A stretch of 64,000 nucleotides of DNA, taken from Opitutaceae bacterium (lineage in GTDB: Bacteria; Verrucomicrobiota; Verrucomicrobiia; Opitutales; Opitutaceae). The notes below the pieces were generated by a model. It was not told where the DNA came from. It saw only the letters and a program-made list of their open reading frames with translations, and did not search any database. Below are positions 46,302 through 56,172 of the stretch, piece by piece. How positions within the stretch are numbered: the first letter of the stretch is position 1; every line of letters begins with the position of its first letter. Made by a program: the position numbers and the translations under genes. The stretch covers positions 1 through 64,000 of the forward strand of contig JADJZJ010000005.1 of NCBI GenBank assembly GCA_016715765.1, written 5' to 3'.

Positions 46302-48440
46302 TCAGCGCAGGAGGGCGGAGAAGCGGAGTTCCGGTGCCGGTTTCGCCCAGGCGATGGTCTCCCCATCGGGCAGGATACGGGCGGTGGCATCGTCCACCGA
46401 GTCGATTTTTTTACCCCCCGGCAGACGGATATGCACCTGGAGATTCGCGGGCAGCCGGCCGGCGGTAAGCGTGACCTCGCCAGCGACGTGATGCGGGTCG
46501 GCTTGCGTGAGGGTGTACGAGATCGGACCGAAGTGGCTGGCAAAACCGGTGCCACCCAAGGGGCCGCGTGCGAGCCACGAGCGGTCGGCGCCGCGGCCGA
46601 GGTGCAGGGTGTCGCCGTCTTCCAGCACGAGGCAGTCGCGCAGGAGGCGGACGACGGCGATGGGAGTCCACAGGTGCTGGCGGTCGCCGAGGGTCTTGGG
46701 CGACCCGGGCTCGGGCCCGCGCTCCTCGCACCACGAGTAGAGTGGCGTGCCGTGGTTGAGCGTGGCGTAGAGGTAGCGGGCCACGGCATCGCCATCGCCG
46801 CGCCGCAGCAGGGTCTCGGCGAGATTGTCCAGGGTCATGGCAACCCACATGCCGTCCTCCATCCAACCGGTGTGGATCGGGATGCCGCCGGGACTCATCT
46901 TCGACTCGATCTTGCGGATGGTGCCGGTGATCAACGGGTCATCGGTGGCGAGCAGTCCGCAGGGAGTGGTGGCGTTCAGCGCGCCAAACCGGCTGCCGCC
47001 GAGCTTGCCGGCGACGCCCGGGATCCAGCGGTAGTCGCCCTCGTCAATGGCGCCGCGGTGGATGACATCGAGAAGGTCGGCGCGGGCGGTCCCGACGATC
47101 TGGCGCAATTCGGCGGCCTCGGCCTCGAGACCGAGGGTCTCGGCGGCCTCGAGGACCACGGTGTCGGCGAACACGGCCCAGATGTTGTGGGGGATGAACA
47201 CGCCGAAGAAGCCGCCGTCATGGCGGAGCCCGCCGTCGCCCATGCCGCGCTGCAGGAGGCCGTGGTCGAGGGACTTCCTGCCCTCCACCAGGCGGCGGGA
47301 ACGCTGCCGTGAGCGCTCATGCCAGCGGGCGCTGGCCAGCATGCGCGGAAAGACGTTCACCAGGTAGTCGCGGTCGCGGGTGATCCGGTAGTGCTCATGG
47401 ATGAACCAGCACTTGAAGCCGGCGGAGAACCAGCAGCCGCGCGCCCAGCCCTGAGGCTCGGACCAGCAGCCGTCGAAGTTCTGGAGGTCAAGGGCGAGCC
47501 GGTAGCCCTCGGCGGCCTCCAGCGGTAGTCCGGCCTGGTCAAGGCAGATGCTGGCGATGGCGGCCTCGGCGGGATTGGCGCAGCGGTAGAGTTCGGTGCC
47601 GGGCAGGGTGCCGAGGTAATCGCCGGGCACGGGTTCGCGCATGATGAAGATGTCGGCGAGCCCCGCGTAATACGCCTGGCGCACGCCGTCGTCGGCGAGG
47701 GCCAGGCGGGTGGTGCGGCCGATCAGCTTTTCCCACCCCGCCTTCGCCTCGGCGTATTCGGCCGCCCAGTCGCGGCGGCGCAACTCGGGCAGCATGGTCT
47801 CGTACACGCGGTAGGGGCGCAGCAGCCAGACGACCTTCGTGGCGCCCGGGGCAAGATTGACGGTGGGGGCCAGCGTGTGGGCTGCGAGAGGATAGTCGTC
47901 GGCGCCCTGCGCGGCGACGATGATGCGGTCGGCCCGCGCCCACCAGCCGGCGACGAGGGCATCGCGGGCGTTGGCCGGCAGGCCGGGATCAACGAAGGCC
48001 GGACTGACGCCGCGCCACTTGTCGGGCACATGGCAGGCGACGGCGGCGCGATGGTCAACGCGATCGCGGTTGGTGAACGCGATGCGGGCGATTGCCGCGC
48101 GCTGGCCGCCGATCACCTCGATGACAGTTTCCACCGCGGGGTGGGGAAATGTCGCCGCCAGGCCCGGCAGCCAGCCGTCGAGCCGGCCCCAGCGCGACTC
48201 GGTCGCGGGCGCGCCGTCCACGAGCGGCTGCACCACCACGCTCCACTGGGTCGGCGGGCTGTTGAAGTTGGCGACGGGATAGTCGAGCAGGGTGTCGTAG
48301 CTCCACGACAGGGTCACCTTGCCGGGTTCACAGTCCACCAGCGTCTTGTCGCCGCTGTCCGGTGGCGCGACGGTGACGCGGTGCGGCGTGGCGAACGCAT
48401 AGTTGAAACTGACGGCGGGCGTTGCGGCGGGACTGGACAT
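46302..48440 (-). CDS. Six-hairpin (alpha/alpha) glycosidase-like protein
   Basis: 712 residues from ATG 48440 (MSSPAATPAVSFNYAFATPH). An N-terminal beta-sandwich-like part is followed by helices typical of (alpha/alpha)6-barrel glycoside hydrolases: GTELYRCANPAEAAIASICL, NFDGCWSEPQGWARGCWFSA with GFKCWFIHEHYRITRDRDYL, PHNIWAVFADTVVLEAAETL, PIHTGWMEDGMWVAMTLDNL and a C-terminal beta domain (LQVHIRLPGG). No signal peptide is seen, so it is probably cytoplasmic. It may cleave an oligosaccharide; candidate acids are the Glu/Asp in WSEPQG and WMEDG, but family and substrate are not certain. Confidence 0.6.
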   Translation of the reverse strand: MSSPAATPAVSFNYAFATPHRVTVAPPDSGDKTLVDCEPGKVTLSWSYDTLLDYPVANFNSPPTQWSVVVQPLVDGAPATESRWGRLDGWLPGLAATFPHPAVETVIEVIGGQRAAIARIAFTNRDRVDHRAAVACHVPDKWRGVSPAFVDPGLPANARDALVAGWWARADRIIVAAQGADDYPLAAHTLAPTVNLAPGATKVVWLLRPYRVYETMLPELRRRDWAAEYAEAKAGWEKLIGRTTRLALADDGVRQAYYAGLADIFIMREPVPGDYLGTLPGTELYRCANPAEAAIASICLDQAGLPLEAAEGYRLALDLQNFDGCWSEPQGWARGCWFSAGFKCWFIHEHYRITRDRDYLVNVFPRMLASARWHERSRQRSRRLVEGRKSLDHGLLQRGMGDGGLRHDGGFFGVFIPHNIWAVFADTVVLEAAETLGLEAEAAELRQIVGTARADLLDVIHRGAIDEGDYRWIPGVAGKLGGSRFGALNATTPCGLLATDDPLITGTIRKIESKMSPGGIPIHTGWMEDGMWVAMTLDNLAETLLRRGDGDAVARYLYATLNHGTPLYSWCEERGPEPGSPKTLGDRQHLWTPIAVVRLLRDCLVLEDGDTLHLGRGADRSWLARGPLGGTGFASHFGPISYTLTQADPHHVAGEVTLTAGRLPANLQVHIRLPGGKKIDSVDDATARILPDGETIAWAKPAPELRFSALLR

Positions 48441-48465
48441 GGGAGTAATTTGGCGGGTGCCGGCT

Positions 48466-48768
48466 TCAGGGCAGACTGACATGGGTCAGCAGCAGGGTGG
48501 CGGGGCGGGTCGGGACCGCAACGGGCAGGCCGGACTCCGGATAGAAGTCGCCGAAATAGGCGGGCGCATACTCGCGCCACGCGGCGATTTCGCGGCGCAG
48601 GAGGTCGTAGGGCAGGAGGGGTGCACCGGTGGCTGCAGGAGCCTGGAAACGGTCAAACCACTCCTGGCTTTCCGCAAATTCCGGGGCCGGGGTTTGGCCG
48701 GTGCAAACCGAGGCGACGAATCCCATGAAGGTCGCGATGAGAATGCGCAGCAAGGAAGGGCAGTGCAT
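48466..48768 (-). CDS. Small secreted protein, possibly a remnant
   Basis: 100 residues from ATG 48768: signal peptide (SLLRILIATFMGFVASVC) then ESQEWFDRFQAPAATGAPLL, AWREYAPAYFGDFYPESGLP. The end (TRPATLLLTHVSLP) lies 26 bases upstream of the glycosidase-like gene. The short length may mean a clipped N-terminal portion of a larger secreted protein. No function recognised. Confidence 0.45.
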   Translation of the reverse strand: MHCPSLLRILIATFMGFVASVCTGQTPAPEFAESQEWFDRFQAPAATGAPLLPYDLLRREIAAWREYAPAYFGDFYPESGLPVAVPTRPATLLLTHVSLP

Positions 48769-48861
48769 CAGCGCACACCTTGCGCCGGGCATTTGCTCCG
48801 ACAAGGGGAAAGTCAGTGAATATTAGAGCGAACAAAAGATAGCCGTGGCCGATTCGCCGTT

Positions 48862-48888
48862 GTAGCCGGGGTCGTTGACCCCGGCTAC
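48862..48888. repeat. Minimal REP-like hairpin with GTAG/CTAC ends
   Basis: GTAGCCGGGGTC GTT GACCCCGGCTAC: a perfect palindrome, the smallest member of the family and a clear example of its basic unit. It lies between two genes of the same strand. Confidence 0.82.
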
Positions 48889-48919
48889 ATCGTTTTTGGT
48901 CCGCTCTAGAGGACTGGCT

Positions 48920-50869
48920 TCAGACCTTCTTCGGTTTCTTGCGCCCGTCGGTCCGCTCGATGTTGAGGTACGTCTTGGCCAGCATCTGGGACTCGTAGAA
49001 CTCGACCAGGCGCACGCCCTCGCGGGGCTTGATCAGGTCCTTGCGGGTGGCGTGGTCGATCTGCTGCTTGATGCGCCGGCAGAGTTCCTCCCACTGGTAT
49101 TGCACGCCCTCGATGACATCGGAGACGCGGGAGCCGGCGAGGGCCTCCTCGATGTAGAAGCCGTTGGGTTCGTCCTCCTCGAGGAAGACGTGCACCTCGT
49201 TGACGCGGCCGAAGAGGTTGTGCAGGTCGCCCATGATGTCCTGGTAGGCGCCGGTGAGGAAGACGCCGAGGTAGTAGGGCTTGTTGTTCAGCGGGTGCAG
49301 GGTGAGGTAGTCCTTCGTGTCCTGCAGGTCGATGAACGAGGAGATCTTGCCGTCGGAGTCGCACGTGATGTCCACGAGGATCGCGTTGACGGTGGGCTTT
49401 TCATTGAGCCGGTGCAGCGGGGTGATGGGGAAGAGCTGCTTCAGGGCCCAGTGGTCGAGCAGGGACTGGAAGACCGAGAAGTTGCACACGTACTGGTCGG
49501 CGAGGAGCGTGGAGAGGTCGTGCAGCTCCTCCGGCTGGTAGCCGGACTTCTGGCCCTCGCGGTCGATCTGCTCGCAGATCTGCCAGAAGAGCGACTCGGC
49601 GGCGGCGCGGTTCTCGAGGTCGAGGTAGCCGAGGTTGAAGAGCGAGAAGGCCTCCTCCTTCTTCTGGATGGCGTCGTGGAAGCGCTCGAGCCGGCCGAGC
49701 TTCGTCTTGTTCTTCAGCATCACCTCGAGGTCGGTGACGACCTTGTGCTTCACCTTGGGCTGGTGCTGGTGGCCGAGGGACTCGCGCTTGTTGATGCGCT
49801 CGAAGACCTCGACGACGAGGAGGGAGTGGGGGGCGACGATCGCGCGGCCGGATTCGCTGACAATGTCGGGCACGGGCACGCCTGACGCGGTGCAGATCTC
49901 GCGGATGTTGAAGACCACGTCGCGGGCGTACTCCTCCATCGAGTAGTTCATGGACGACTCGAAGTTCGTGCGCGAACCGTCGTAATCGATGCCCAGGCCG
50001 CCGCCGACGTCGAGGTAGCCCATCGGGAAGCCCATCTTGGCGAGCTGGCAGTAGAAGCGGGACGCCTCGATGACGGCGTTCTTGATCGTGATGATGTTCG
50101 GGACCTGCGAGCCGATGTGGAAATGCACGAGGCGCAGCGCCGAGGTCAGCTTGGCGCTCTTGAGCTTTTCGCAGGCGAAGAGGATTTCCGCGGTGTTGAG
50201 GCCGAACTTGGCGTTGTCGCCCGTGGACAGGGCCCACTTGCCCTCGCCGCGGGTCTGGAGCTTGGCGCGGAAGCCGATCATGGGCTTCACGCCGGTCTCA
50301 ACGGAGATGCGGATGATGTCGTCGAGCTCGGCCAGCTGCTCGACGACGATGATGATCTTCTTGCCCAGCTTGCGGCCGAGCAGGGCGAGGCGGATGTAGT
50401 CGTGGTCCTTGTAGCCGTTGCAGATGATCAGCCGCTGGGAGCCCTCATGCATCGCGAGGGCGATCATGAGCTCGGGTTTGGAGCCGGCTTCCAGGCCGTA
50501 GCTGTAGTCCTTGCCGGCGGCGATGATCTCATCCACCACCTCGCGCAATTGGTTCACCTTGATGGGGAAGACCCCGCGGTAGTCGCCCTTGTAGCCCTCC
50601 TCCTTGATGGCCTTGCGGAAGAGTTCGTTGAGCTGGGTGACCCGGTGGCGCAGCAGGTCCTGGAACCGGATGACCATGGGGGCCTTGAGGCCCATTTCCA
50701 GCGCTTCGTCCACGACATCGAGGACGCGGATGCCGCGCCCGTCGGTGAGGGGCTGCACATTGACAAAGCCGTCGGGGTCAACCGCGAAGTGGCCGGAGCC
50801 CCAGCGCTTGAAGCCGTAAAGCTCTTCGGATTTGGCCGCCGACCAAGCGGATGCGGATTTGTTTTTCAA
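48920..50869 (-). CDS. speA: Biosynthetic arginine decarboxylase
   Basis: 649 residues; PLP-dependent fold-III decarboxylase making agmatine from arginine. The PLP lysine is in YRGVFPIKVNQLREVVDEI. Other landmarks: EAGSKPELMIALAMHEGSQ, ICNGYKDHDYIRLALLGRKL, RLVHFHIGSQVPNI, GGGLGIDYDGSRT (phosphate-binding glycines), SESGRAIVAPHSLLVVEV and PLNNKPYYLGVFLTGAYQDI. The N-terminus has the right length from TTG 50869 (MKNKSASAWSAAKSEELYGF); no stronger start is seen and no Shine-Dalgarno is evident. Product agmatine feeds AguA/AguB at 18532-20462. Divergent from yajC. Confidence 0.94.
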   Translation of the reverse strand: MKNKSASAWSAAKSEELYGFKRWGSGHFAVDPDGFVNVQPLTDGRGIRVLDVVDEALEMGLKAPMVIRFQDLLRHRVTQLNELFRKAIKEEGYKGDYRGVFPIKVNQLREVVDEIIAAGKDYSYGLEAGSKPELMIALAMHEGSQRLIICNGYKDHDYIRLALLGRKLGKKIIIVVEQLAELDDIIRISVETGVKPMIGFRAKLQTRGEGKWALSTGDNAKFGLNTAEILFACEKLKSAKLTSALRLVHFHIGSQVPNIITIKNAVIEASRFYCQLAKMGFPMGYLDVGGGLGIDYDGSRTNFESSMNYSMEEYARDVVFNIREICTASGVPVPDIVSESGRAIVAPHSLLVVEVFERINKRESLGHQHQPKVKHKVVTDLEVMLKNKTKLGRLERFHDAIQKKEEAFSLFNLGYLDLENRAAAESLFWQICEQIDREGQKSGYQPEELHDLSTLLADQYVCNFSVFQSLLDHWALKQLFPITPLHRLNEKPTVNAILVDITCDSDGKISSFIDLQDTKDYLTLHPLNNKPYYLGVFLTGAYQDIMGDLHNLFGRVNEVHVFLEEDEPNGFYIEEALAGSRVSDVIEGVQYQWEELCRRIKQQIDHATRKDLIKPREGVRLVEFYESQMLAKTYLNIERTDGRKKPKKV

Positions 50870-50957
50870 CGAGGGGAGGAGGGGAGTTATGGCTTGCTAT
50901 TGCCGGAGGCGAATCAGTTAGATGCGTGTTTTCTTTTTTCAAATCACCCAACACGCA

Positions 50958-51302
50958 ATGATGAAAATGTCCCTCTTGAACGACTCCTCCCTTCTGTTCG
51001 CCCAAGCCGCCCCCCAGGGTCAGGGCAGTCCGCTGCCGACTTTGCTGTTCTTCGGGCTCATGTTTGCCGCGATGTATTTCCTGATGATCGCGCCGCAGCG
51101 GAAGAAGCAGAAGGAGCACGAGAAGATGCTCGCCGCGCTGCAGACCGGCGACGAGATCGTGACAACGGGCGGCATCTACGGGCAGATCACCAACGTCAAG
51201 GAGGACCGCTTTGTCATCCGCGTCGCCGACAACACCAAAATCGAGGTCGGCAAGGGCTTTGTGCACGCCGTCGCCCGCAAGGCGGGCGAGGAGAAGAAGT
51301 AA
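50958..51302 (+). CDS. yajC: Preprotein translocase accessory subunit YajC
   Basis: 114 residues from ATG 50958. One membrane helix (LLFFGLMFAAMYFLMIAPQR), then the conserved KKQKEHEKMLAALQTGDEIV TTGGIYGQI-type segment (read without the gap) and KIEVGKGFVHAV. YajC accompanies SecDF at the Sec translocon; here it is 66 bases ahead of secDF. ATG 50922 would add 12 residues. Confidence 0.92.
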   Translation: MMKMSLLNDSSLLFAQAAPQGQGSPLPTLLFFGLMFAAMYFLMIAPQRKKQKEHEKMLAALQTGDEIVTTGGIYGQITNVKEDRFVIRVADNTKIEVGKGFVHAVARKAGEEKK

Positions 51303-51368
51303 CCGGCGGTCCGCCCCGCGCCGTGGCCGGACCGGTCCTGGCATCCCTTTCAAAAACCCACCCTAACC

Positions 51369-53773
51369 ATGCTTAGAAACAACCTCTGGAAGCTGACCTT
51401 CACCCTGGCCATCGTGGCCTGGGCGCTGGCGACACTCCTCCCCCTGCAGGACCGGCCGTTTGCCGACTACGTCAAGGCCTCCGCCACCGCGAAGACGGCC
51501 GAGTTCGCGAAACTCATGGACGAGGCCGCCAGCCGCAAGCAGAGCGGCCAGGCGATGAGCGAATTCGTCGCGCTCAAGCAGATCGGCAAGGAGCGGCGCC
51601 TCGATCTCTCCCAGTATTTCCCCGACATCCGCCTGGAGGAGAAGCTCAAGAACATCGAGAAGCGGAACGACATCCTCCTGACGGAGCTCCTCCGCCAGTC
51701 CAAGGCCCCGCTGCAGCTCGGTCTCGACCTGCGCGGCGGCATTGCCTTCACGCTGGAAGTGGACGAGGCCGCCGCCGCCGGCATCAGCATGAGCGAGCGC
51801 CAGGAAAAGCTCACCAAGGCCATCGAGATCCTCGGCAACCGCATCGACGGCCTCGGCGTCACGGAACCCATCATCCGGGCCGTGGGCAACAACCGCATCG
51901 AGGTCCAGCTTCCCCGCGTCAACACCAAGGACAACCCCGAGGTGCTGGAAAACGTCAAGAAACCGGCCCGCCTCGACTTCCGGGTCGTGCATCCGACGCT
52001 GACGCCGGAGATGACGGCCGAGATTCCCCCGGGCTACGAGATCCTCATGCTGGAGTACGAGGGCGCGCGGGGTGAGACCGGCGTCGAGGAAGTCTTCGTC
52101 AAACGCATTCCCGAGATGACCGGCGAGGCCATCTCCAACTCCTTCGCCCGGCCCGATCTTTACGGCAAACCGGAGGTCATCCTCCAGTTCAACGACGAGG
52201 GTCGCAAGCGGTTCGCCGCGGTCACCCGCGAGATCGCCACCCTGGGCGAGCAGTCGGGCCGCCTCGGCCGCCTGGCCATCGTGCTCGACGGCAAGCTGTA
52301 CTCCGCCCCGACGGTGAAGGAGGAGATCGACAGCGAGAGCGCCCAGATCACCGGCAGCTTCAGCGAGCGCGAGGCGCTCAACCTGGCCAACGTCCTGAAC
52401 AACCCCCTCGACCTGCCCCTCATCGTGAAGGAACAGTACGAGATCGGGCCCTCCCTGGCGGCGGATGCGATTTCCAGCGGCCAGAAGGCGTTCATCATCG
52501 GCACGGCCCTGACCGCCGCCTTCATCATTGTCTTCTACACCACCGGCGGCCTGCTCGCGGTCGTGGCGATGGCGGGCAACGTCATCATCATCCTCGGCGT
52601 CATGGCCAGCATCGGCGCCACGCTCTCCATGCCGGGCATCGCCGGCATCGTGCTGACCATCGGCATGTCGGTGGACTCGAACATCCTGATCTTCGAGCGC
52701 ATGAAGGAGGAGCTGAAGCTGGGCAAGTCACTGTCCGCCTCCCTCGAGGCCGGCTTCGACAAGGCCTTCTCCGCGATTCTGGACGGCAATCTGACCACCC
52801 TCATCACGGCGGTGATCATGATCATCCTGGGCACCGGTCCCGTGAAGGGCTTCGGCGTCACGCTGACCATCGGCATTTTCTCCACCATGTTCGCGGCGCT
52901 GGTCGTCAGCCGGCTGCTGCTCGAGTGGGTGATCAACGGCGGGATCGTGCAGAAGATCCGCATGCTGAGCGTGCTCACGAATACGAAGTACGATTTCCTG
53001 AAGTACGCCCGGCCCGCCTTCATTGCTTCCTGGCTCGTCGTCGCCATCGGCATCGGCGCCGTCGTTTACAAGGGCAAGGAAATCTACGGCATCGATTTCA
53101 CCGGCGGCGACCAGGTGAACCTGAATTTCACGCAAAAGGTCGGGCTGGGCGATATCCGCAAGGTCGCGTCCTCCGCCGGTTTGGAGGACATCAACCTGAG
53201 CTACACGCAGCCCATCGGGGGCGACCGCGAGGTGCTGCGCCTCACGACCCCGTTTGACCAGGCCGAAACCCTGGTCAAGGCCCTGCAGGCCAAGCATCCC
53301 GAGGCCGGATTCACCATGGCCGGCGGGACCCGCATCGGTCCGAGCGTGGGCAGCGAAATCCAGTCCAACGCCTTCTGGGCCATCTTCTGGTCCCTGCTCC
53401 TCATTCTGGTCTACGTGGCGTTCCGCTTCGAGTTCGGCTACGGCATGGGCGCGGTCGTCTCGACCGTGCACGATCTGCTGATGACCATCGGCATCTTCGT
53501 GCTCTTTGACCGGCAGTTCAACGCGTCGATGGTCGCCGGCATCCTGCTGATCGCGGGTTACTCGATCAACGACACCATCGTGGTGTTCGACCGTATCCGC
53601 GAGGAGTTGAAGCTCAACCCGACCGGCACGCTGCGCGACATCATCAACCATTCGCTCAATCTCACCCTGTCCCTTTCTACTGGTGGCACAAGGGCGACCG
53701 GAAGCATGTTGAGGCGCATCACGACATCGCGCCGAAATACGAGTGGACGGGTTCCAGCAAGGCTTCGGAGTGA
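51369..53773 (+). CDS. secDF: Protein translocase SecDF fusion, with internal deletion near the C-terminus
   Basis: SecD and SecF fused in one chain, which uses the proton gradient to pull exported proteins. The SecD half has LQLGLDLRGGIAFTLEVDEA, GNRIDGLGVTEPIIRAVG, SGSFSE-like ITGSFSEREALNLANVLN and MSVDSNILIFERMKEELKLG. The SecF half has IDFTGGDQVNLNF and GYSINDTIVVFDRIREELKL. After NHSLNLTLS (53680) the sequence jumps, one frame over, to FYWWHKGDRKHVEAHHDIAP and the stop at 53771-53773. About 55-60 residues holding the last two membrane helices are missing, and as written the frame runs on into recJ. An assembly collapse or a real deletion would look the same. Confidence 0.88.
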
Positions 53774-53798
53774 TCCTTTCCTGAAGCCGGATTGTGTG

Positions 53799-55769
53799 AT
53801 GCGCTGGACCTATCAGCCGCTCCCGGCCGACGAGGTCGGGGCGCTCAGCCGGCAGGCGGGCATTGATCCCGTGCTGGCCGAGCTCCTGGTCCGCAACGGG
53901 ATCACCGGCGACATCGCCGGTGAATTCCTCCAGCCCGCCCTCGCGGGGCTGCGGGACCCGTTCCTGCTGCGCAACCTCGAGACCGCCGCGACCCGGCTGC
54001 GGCAGGCCATCGCCAGGCAGGAGAAGGTCACCGTATTGGGTGACTACGATGTCGACGGGGTGAGCAGCACCGCCCTGCTGGTCAGTGTGCTCCGTCGCTT
54101 CGGCCTGCAGCCGCATTTCGTGGTGCCGCGCCGTTCCGAGGACGGCTACGGCCTGTCGCGCAGCGCCATCGACCGCGCCCTGGAACCGGGGCGCCCCCAT
54201 CTCTTCATCGCCCTCGACTGCGGCACGAATTCCGTGGATGAGGTGGATTACCTCATCAGCCAGGGCATTGATGTCATCGTCATTGACCACCATCGCACCA
54301 AGGAGCGGGTCCTGCAGGGCGGCATCCTGGTCAACCCGCATGCCGGTCCCGAGGCGGAGCATTCCGATGTCAGTGCGCGCAATCTCTGCACCGTCGGCCT
54401 GGTGTTCAAGCTGGCCCACGGCCTGTTGAAGCAGCTCCGCGGGGAGGACCATCCCGTGGCCTTCAGCCTCAAGCTCAGCAGCCACCTCGATCTCGTGGCC
54501 CTCGGCATCATCGCCGACCTGGTGCCGCTTCGGGGCGAGAACCGCATCCTCGCCCGCCATGGGCTGAGGGTGTTGCAGGACACGCAGCGCCCCGGGCTCC
54601 GCGCCCTCATGGACGTCGCCGGCGTGAAGCGCGGGCAGCCGATCATGCCCGTGGACATTTCCTTCCGGCTCGGCCCCCGCATCAATGCCAGCGGCCGGCT
54701 CGCGGACGCCGCGCTTTCCGTCGAGTTGCTGCTCAGCGACGACGAGCAGTTTTGCGCCGATACGGCGCGCCAGCTCGACCTGTTCAACCGTGAACGCCAG
54801 GACATCGAGCGGCAGATCACCGAGGAAGCCGAGCGCCAGATCGAGGAGCATTTTTCGGATTCCCACGGCATCGTGCTTTTCAGCGACAGCTGGCATGCGG
54901 GCGTCGTCGGCATCGTGGCCGGCCGCGTCACCCGCAAATACAACCGTCCCTGCGTGGTCCTCGGCAATGAGGGCGAATTCGCCAAGGGCTCCGGGCGCAG
55001 CGTGGACGGCATCAACCTTGTTGATGTGCTGACCACCTGCCGCGACCACCTGACCAGCTGGGGCGGCCATCCCATGGCCGTCGGGGTGGCGCTGGCCAAG
55101 CACCAGCTGGAGGAGTTTCGCGCGCGTTTTTCCGAGGCCGTGCGGCTGCATGCCGGCGATGACATCGCCGAGCCCAAGCTCGCCATTGCCGCGTGGCTCA
55201 CGCCCGGGCAGATCCGCGAGCCGCTCATGGAGGGCCTCGAAGCCCTGCATCCCTTCGGTCAGGGCAATCCCGAGCCCGTGTTTGGCCTCAGCGGCGTCGT
55301 GCTGCGCCAGCGCCCCGAGGTATTCAAGGAGCAGCATTTCCGTTTCACGCTCGAGGACGGCACTGGCCGCCGCCTGCATGGCGTGGCCTGGAAGATGGCC
55401 GACCGCCTCCCGCCGCTGGGCGTGCCCCTCGATCTCGCGATCGAACTCGGCTGGAACCACTACAACGGCCGCAAGCTCCTCCAGATGGAGCTGATCGACT
55501 GGCGCCTGGCCAGAGTGGAGACGGGGTCGGGGTCCGCGCCCGGGCCCGGGCCGGCTACGGCGGCCGCGGGGGGGGGGCCCGGGCGGGGGCGGGGCGCTTG
55601 CTCCGACGTTCCTCGCGAGCAACTCCTCCCTGGCGTCGTCGTTTCTTCCGGTTTGCACCCGGTATCCGTGGCATCCGTGAAATCCGTGGTGCACCTGCCT
55701 TCTCCCGCAAAATTCTCGCTTGCACTCCATCGGTTCTGCATGCTTTTTCGCACCTTCACGCAGCCGTAG
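53799..55769 (+). CDS. recJ: Single-stranded-DNA-specific exonuclease RecJ
   Basis: 5'-3' exonuclease of recombination and mismatch repair. From ATG 53799 (MRWTYQPLPADEVGALSRQA): DHH domain with GDYDVDGVSSTALLVS, LDCGTNSVDEVDYL and VIVIDHHRT, linker, DHHA1 (GIVAGRVTRKYNRPCVVLGN, SGRSVDGINLVDVL, GGHPMAVGVAL) and the C-terminal OB fold (MELIDWRLARVE). Normal RecJ would end about here; as written it continues for about 85 low-complexity residues through a G11 run at 55568-55578 to a TAG lying inside the tRNA gene. The end is therefore probably near 55530-55600 and obscured by an indel. Confidence 0.92.
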   Translation: MRWTYQPLPADEVGALSRQAGIDPVLAELLVRNGITGDIAGEFLQPALAGLRDPFLLRNLETAATRLRQAIARQEKVTVLGDYDVDGVSSTALLVSVLRRFGLQPHFVVPRRSEDGYGLSRSAIDRALEPGRPHLFIALDCGTNSVDEVDYLISQGIDVIVIDHHRTKERVLQGGILVNPHAGPEAEHSDVSARNLCTVGLVFKLAHGLLKQLRGEDHPVAFSLKLSSHLDLVALGIIADLVPLRGENRILARHGLRVLQDTQRPGLRALMDVAGVKRGQPIMPVDISFRLGPRINASGRLADAALSVELLLSDDEQFCADTARQLDLFNRERQDIERQITEEAERQIEEHFSDSHGIVLFSDSWHAGVVGIVAGRVTRKYNRPCVVLGNEGEFAKGSGRSVDGINLVDVLTTCRDHLTSWGGHPMAVGVALAKHQLEEFRARFSEAVRLHAGDDIAEPKLAIAAWLTPGQIREPLMEGLEALHPFGQGNPEPVFGLSGVVLRQRPEVFKEQHFRFTLEDGTGRRLHGVAWKMADRLPPLGVPLDLAIELGWNHYNGRKLLQMELIDWRLARVETGSGSAPGPGPATAAAGGGPGRGRGACSDVPREQLLPGVVVSSGLHPVSVASVKSVVHLPSPAKFSLALHRFCMLFRTFTQP

Positions 55770-55836
55770 CTCAATTGGATAGAGCATCTGACTACGGATC
55801 AGAAGGTTTGGGGTTCGACTCCCTACGGCTGCGCCA
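55760..55836 (+). tRNA. tRNA-Arg (anticodon ACG), CCA encoded
   Basis: Acceptor stem GCAGCCG/CGGCTGC, D-arm GCTC...GAGC, anticodon stem TCTGA/TCAGA with loop CTACGGA giving anticodon ACG (reads CGU/CGC after inosine modification), T-arm with TTCGACT, discriminator G and genomic CCA at 55834-55836. All stems pair, so it should be functional. Confidence 0.93.
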
Positions 55837-56172
55837 CGCCAGCTCACGCCCGGTCCGTATCCTTACGGACTCTCGCTCATGTTAGTTGTGGGTAACTCCA
55901 GCAATGGCAGTCGGTTGCGCTGGCCCATTGCGCAACTTCGGCACACCTCCCATATGTTTGGCTGCACTTTGGCTGTAATATTATGGGAACGGTGACGGCC
56001 CTCCAAATCAAGACCTCCAGCGAAGCGAAAGCGTAAGATTTCTACGGCTAATTTTCCGGAGGTGAGTCTCCCAAGCGCTGCCCGTCACTTCCATCGGAGA
56101 GACAAAATAGAAACAAACCTTCCGCCCTTATTCGAAGACGACAAGACTCCTAGGCCGGAACCAGCTTTCATC

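Noticed and set aside
52728..55847. A 1039-codon open frame antisense to secDF/recJ
   Set aside because: Crosses two known genes and a tRNA in the opposite sense and has no family signal.
56030..56050. Second att copy (CTACGGCT) matching the tRNA-Arg 3' end
   Set aside because: Only eight bases match; too short to support an integration event.
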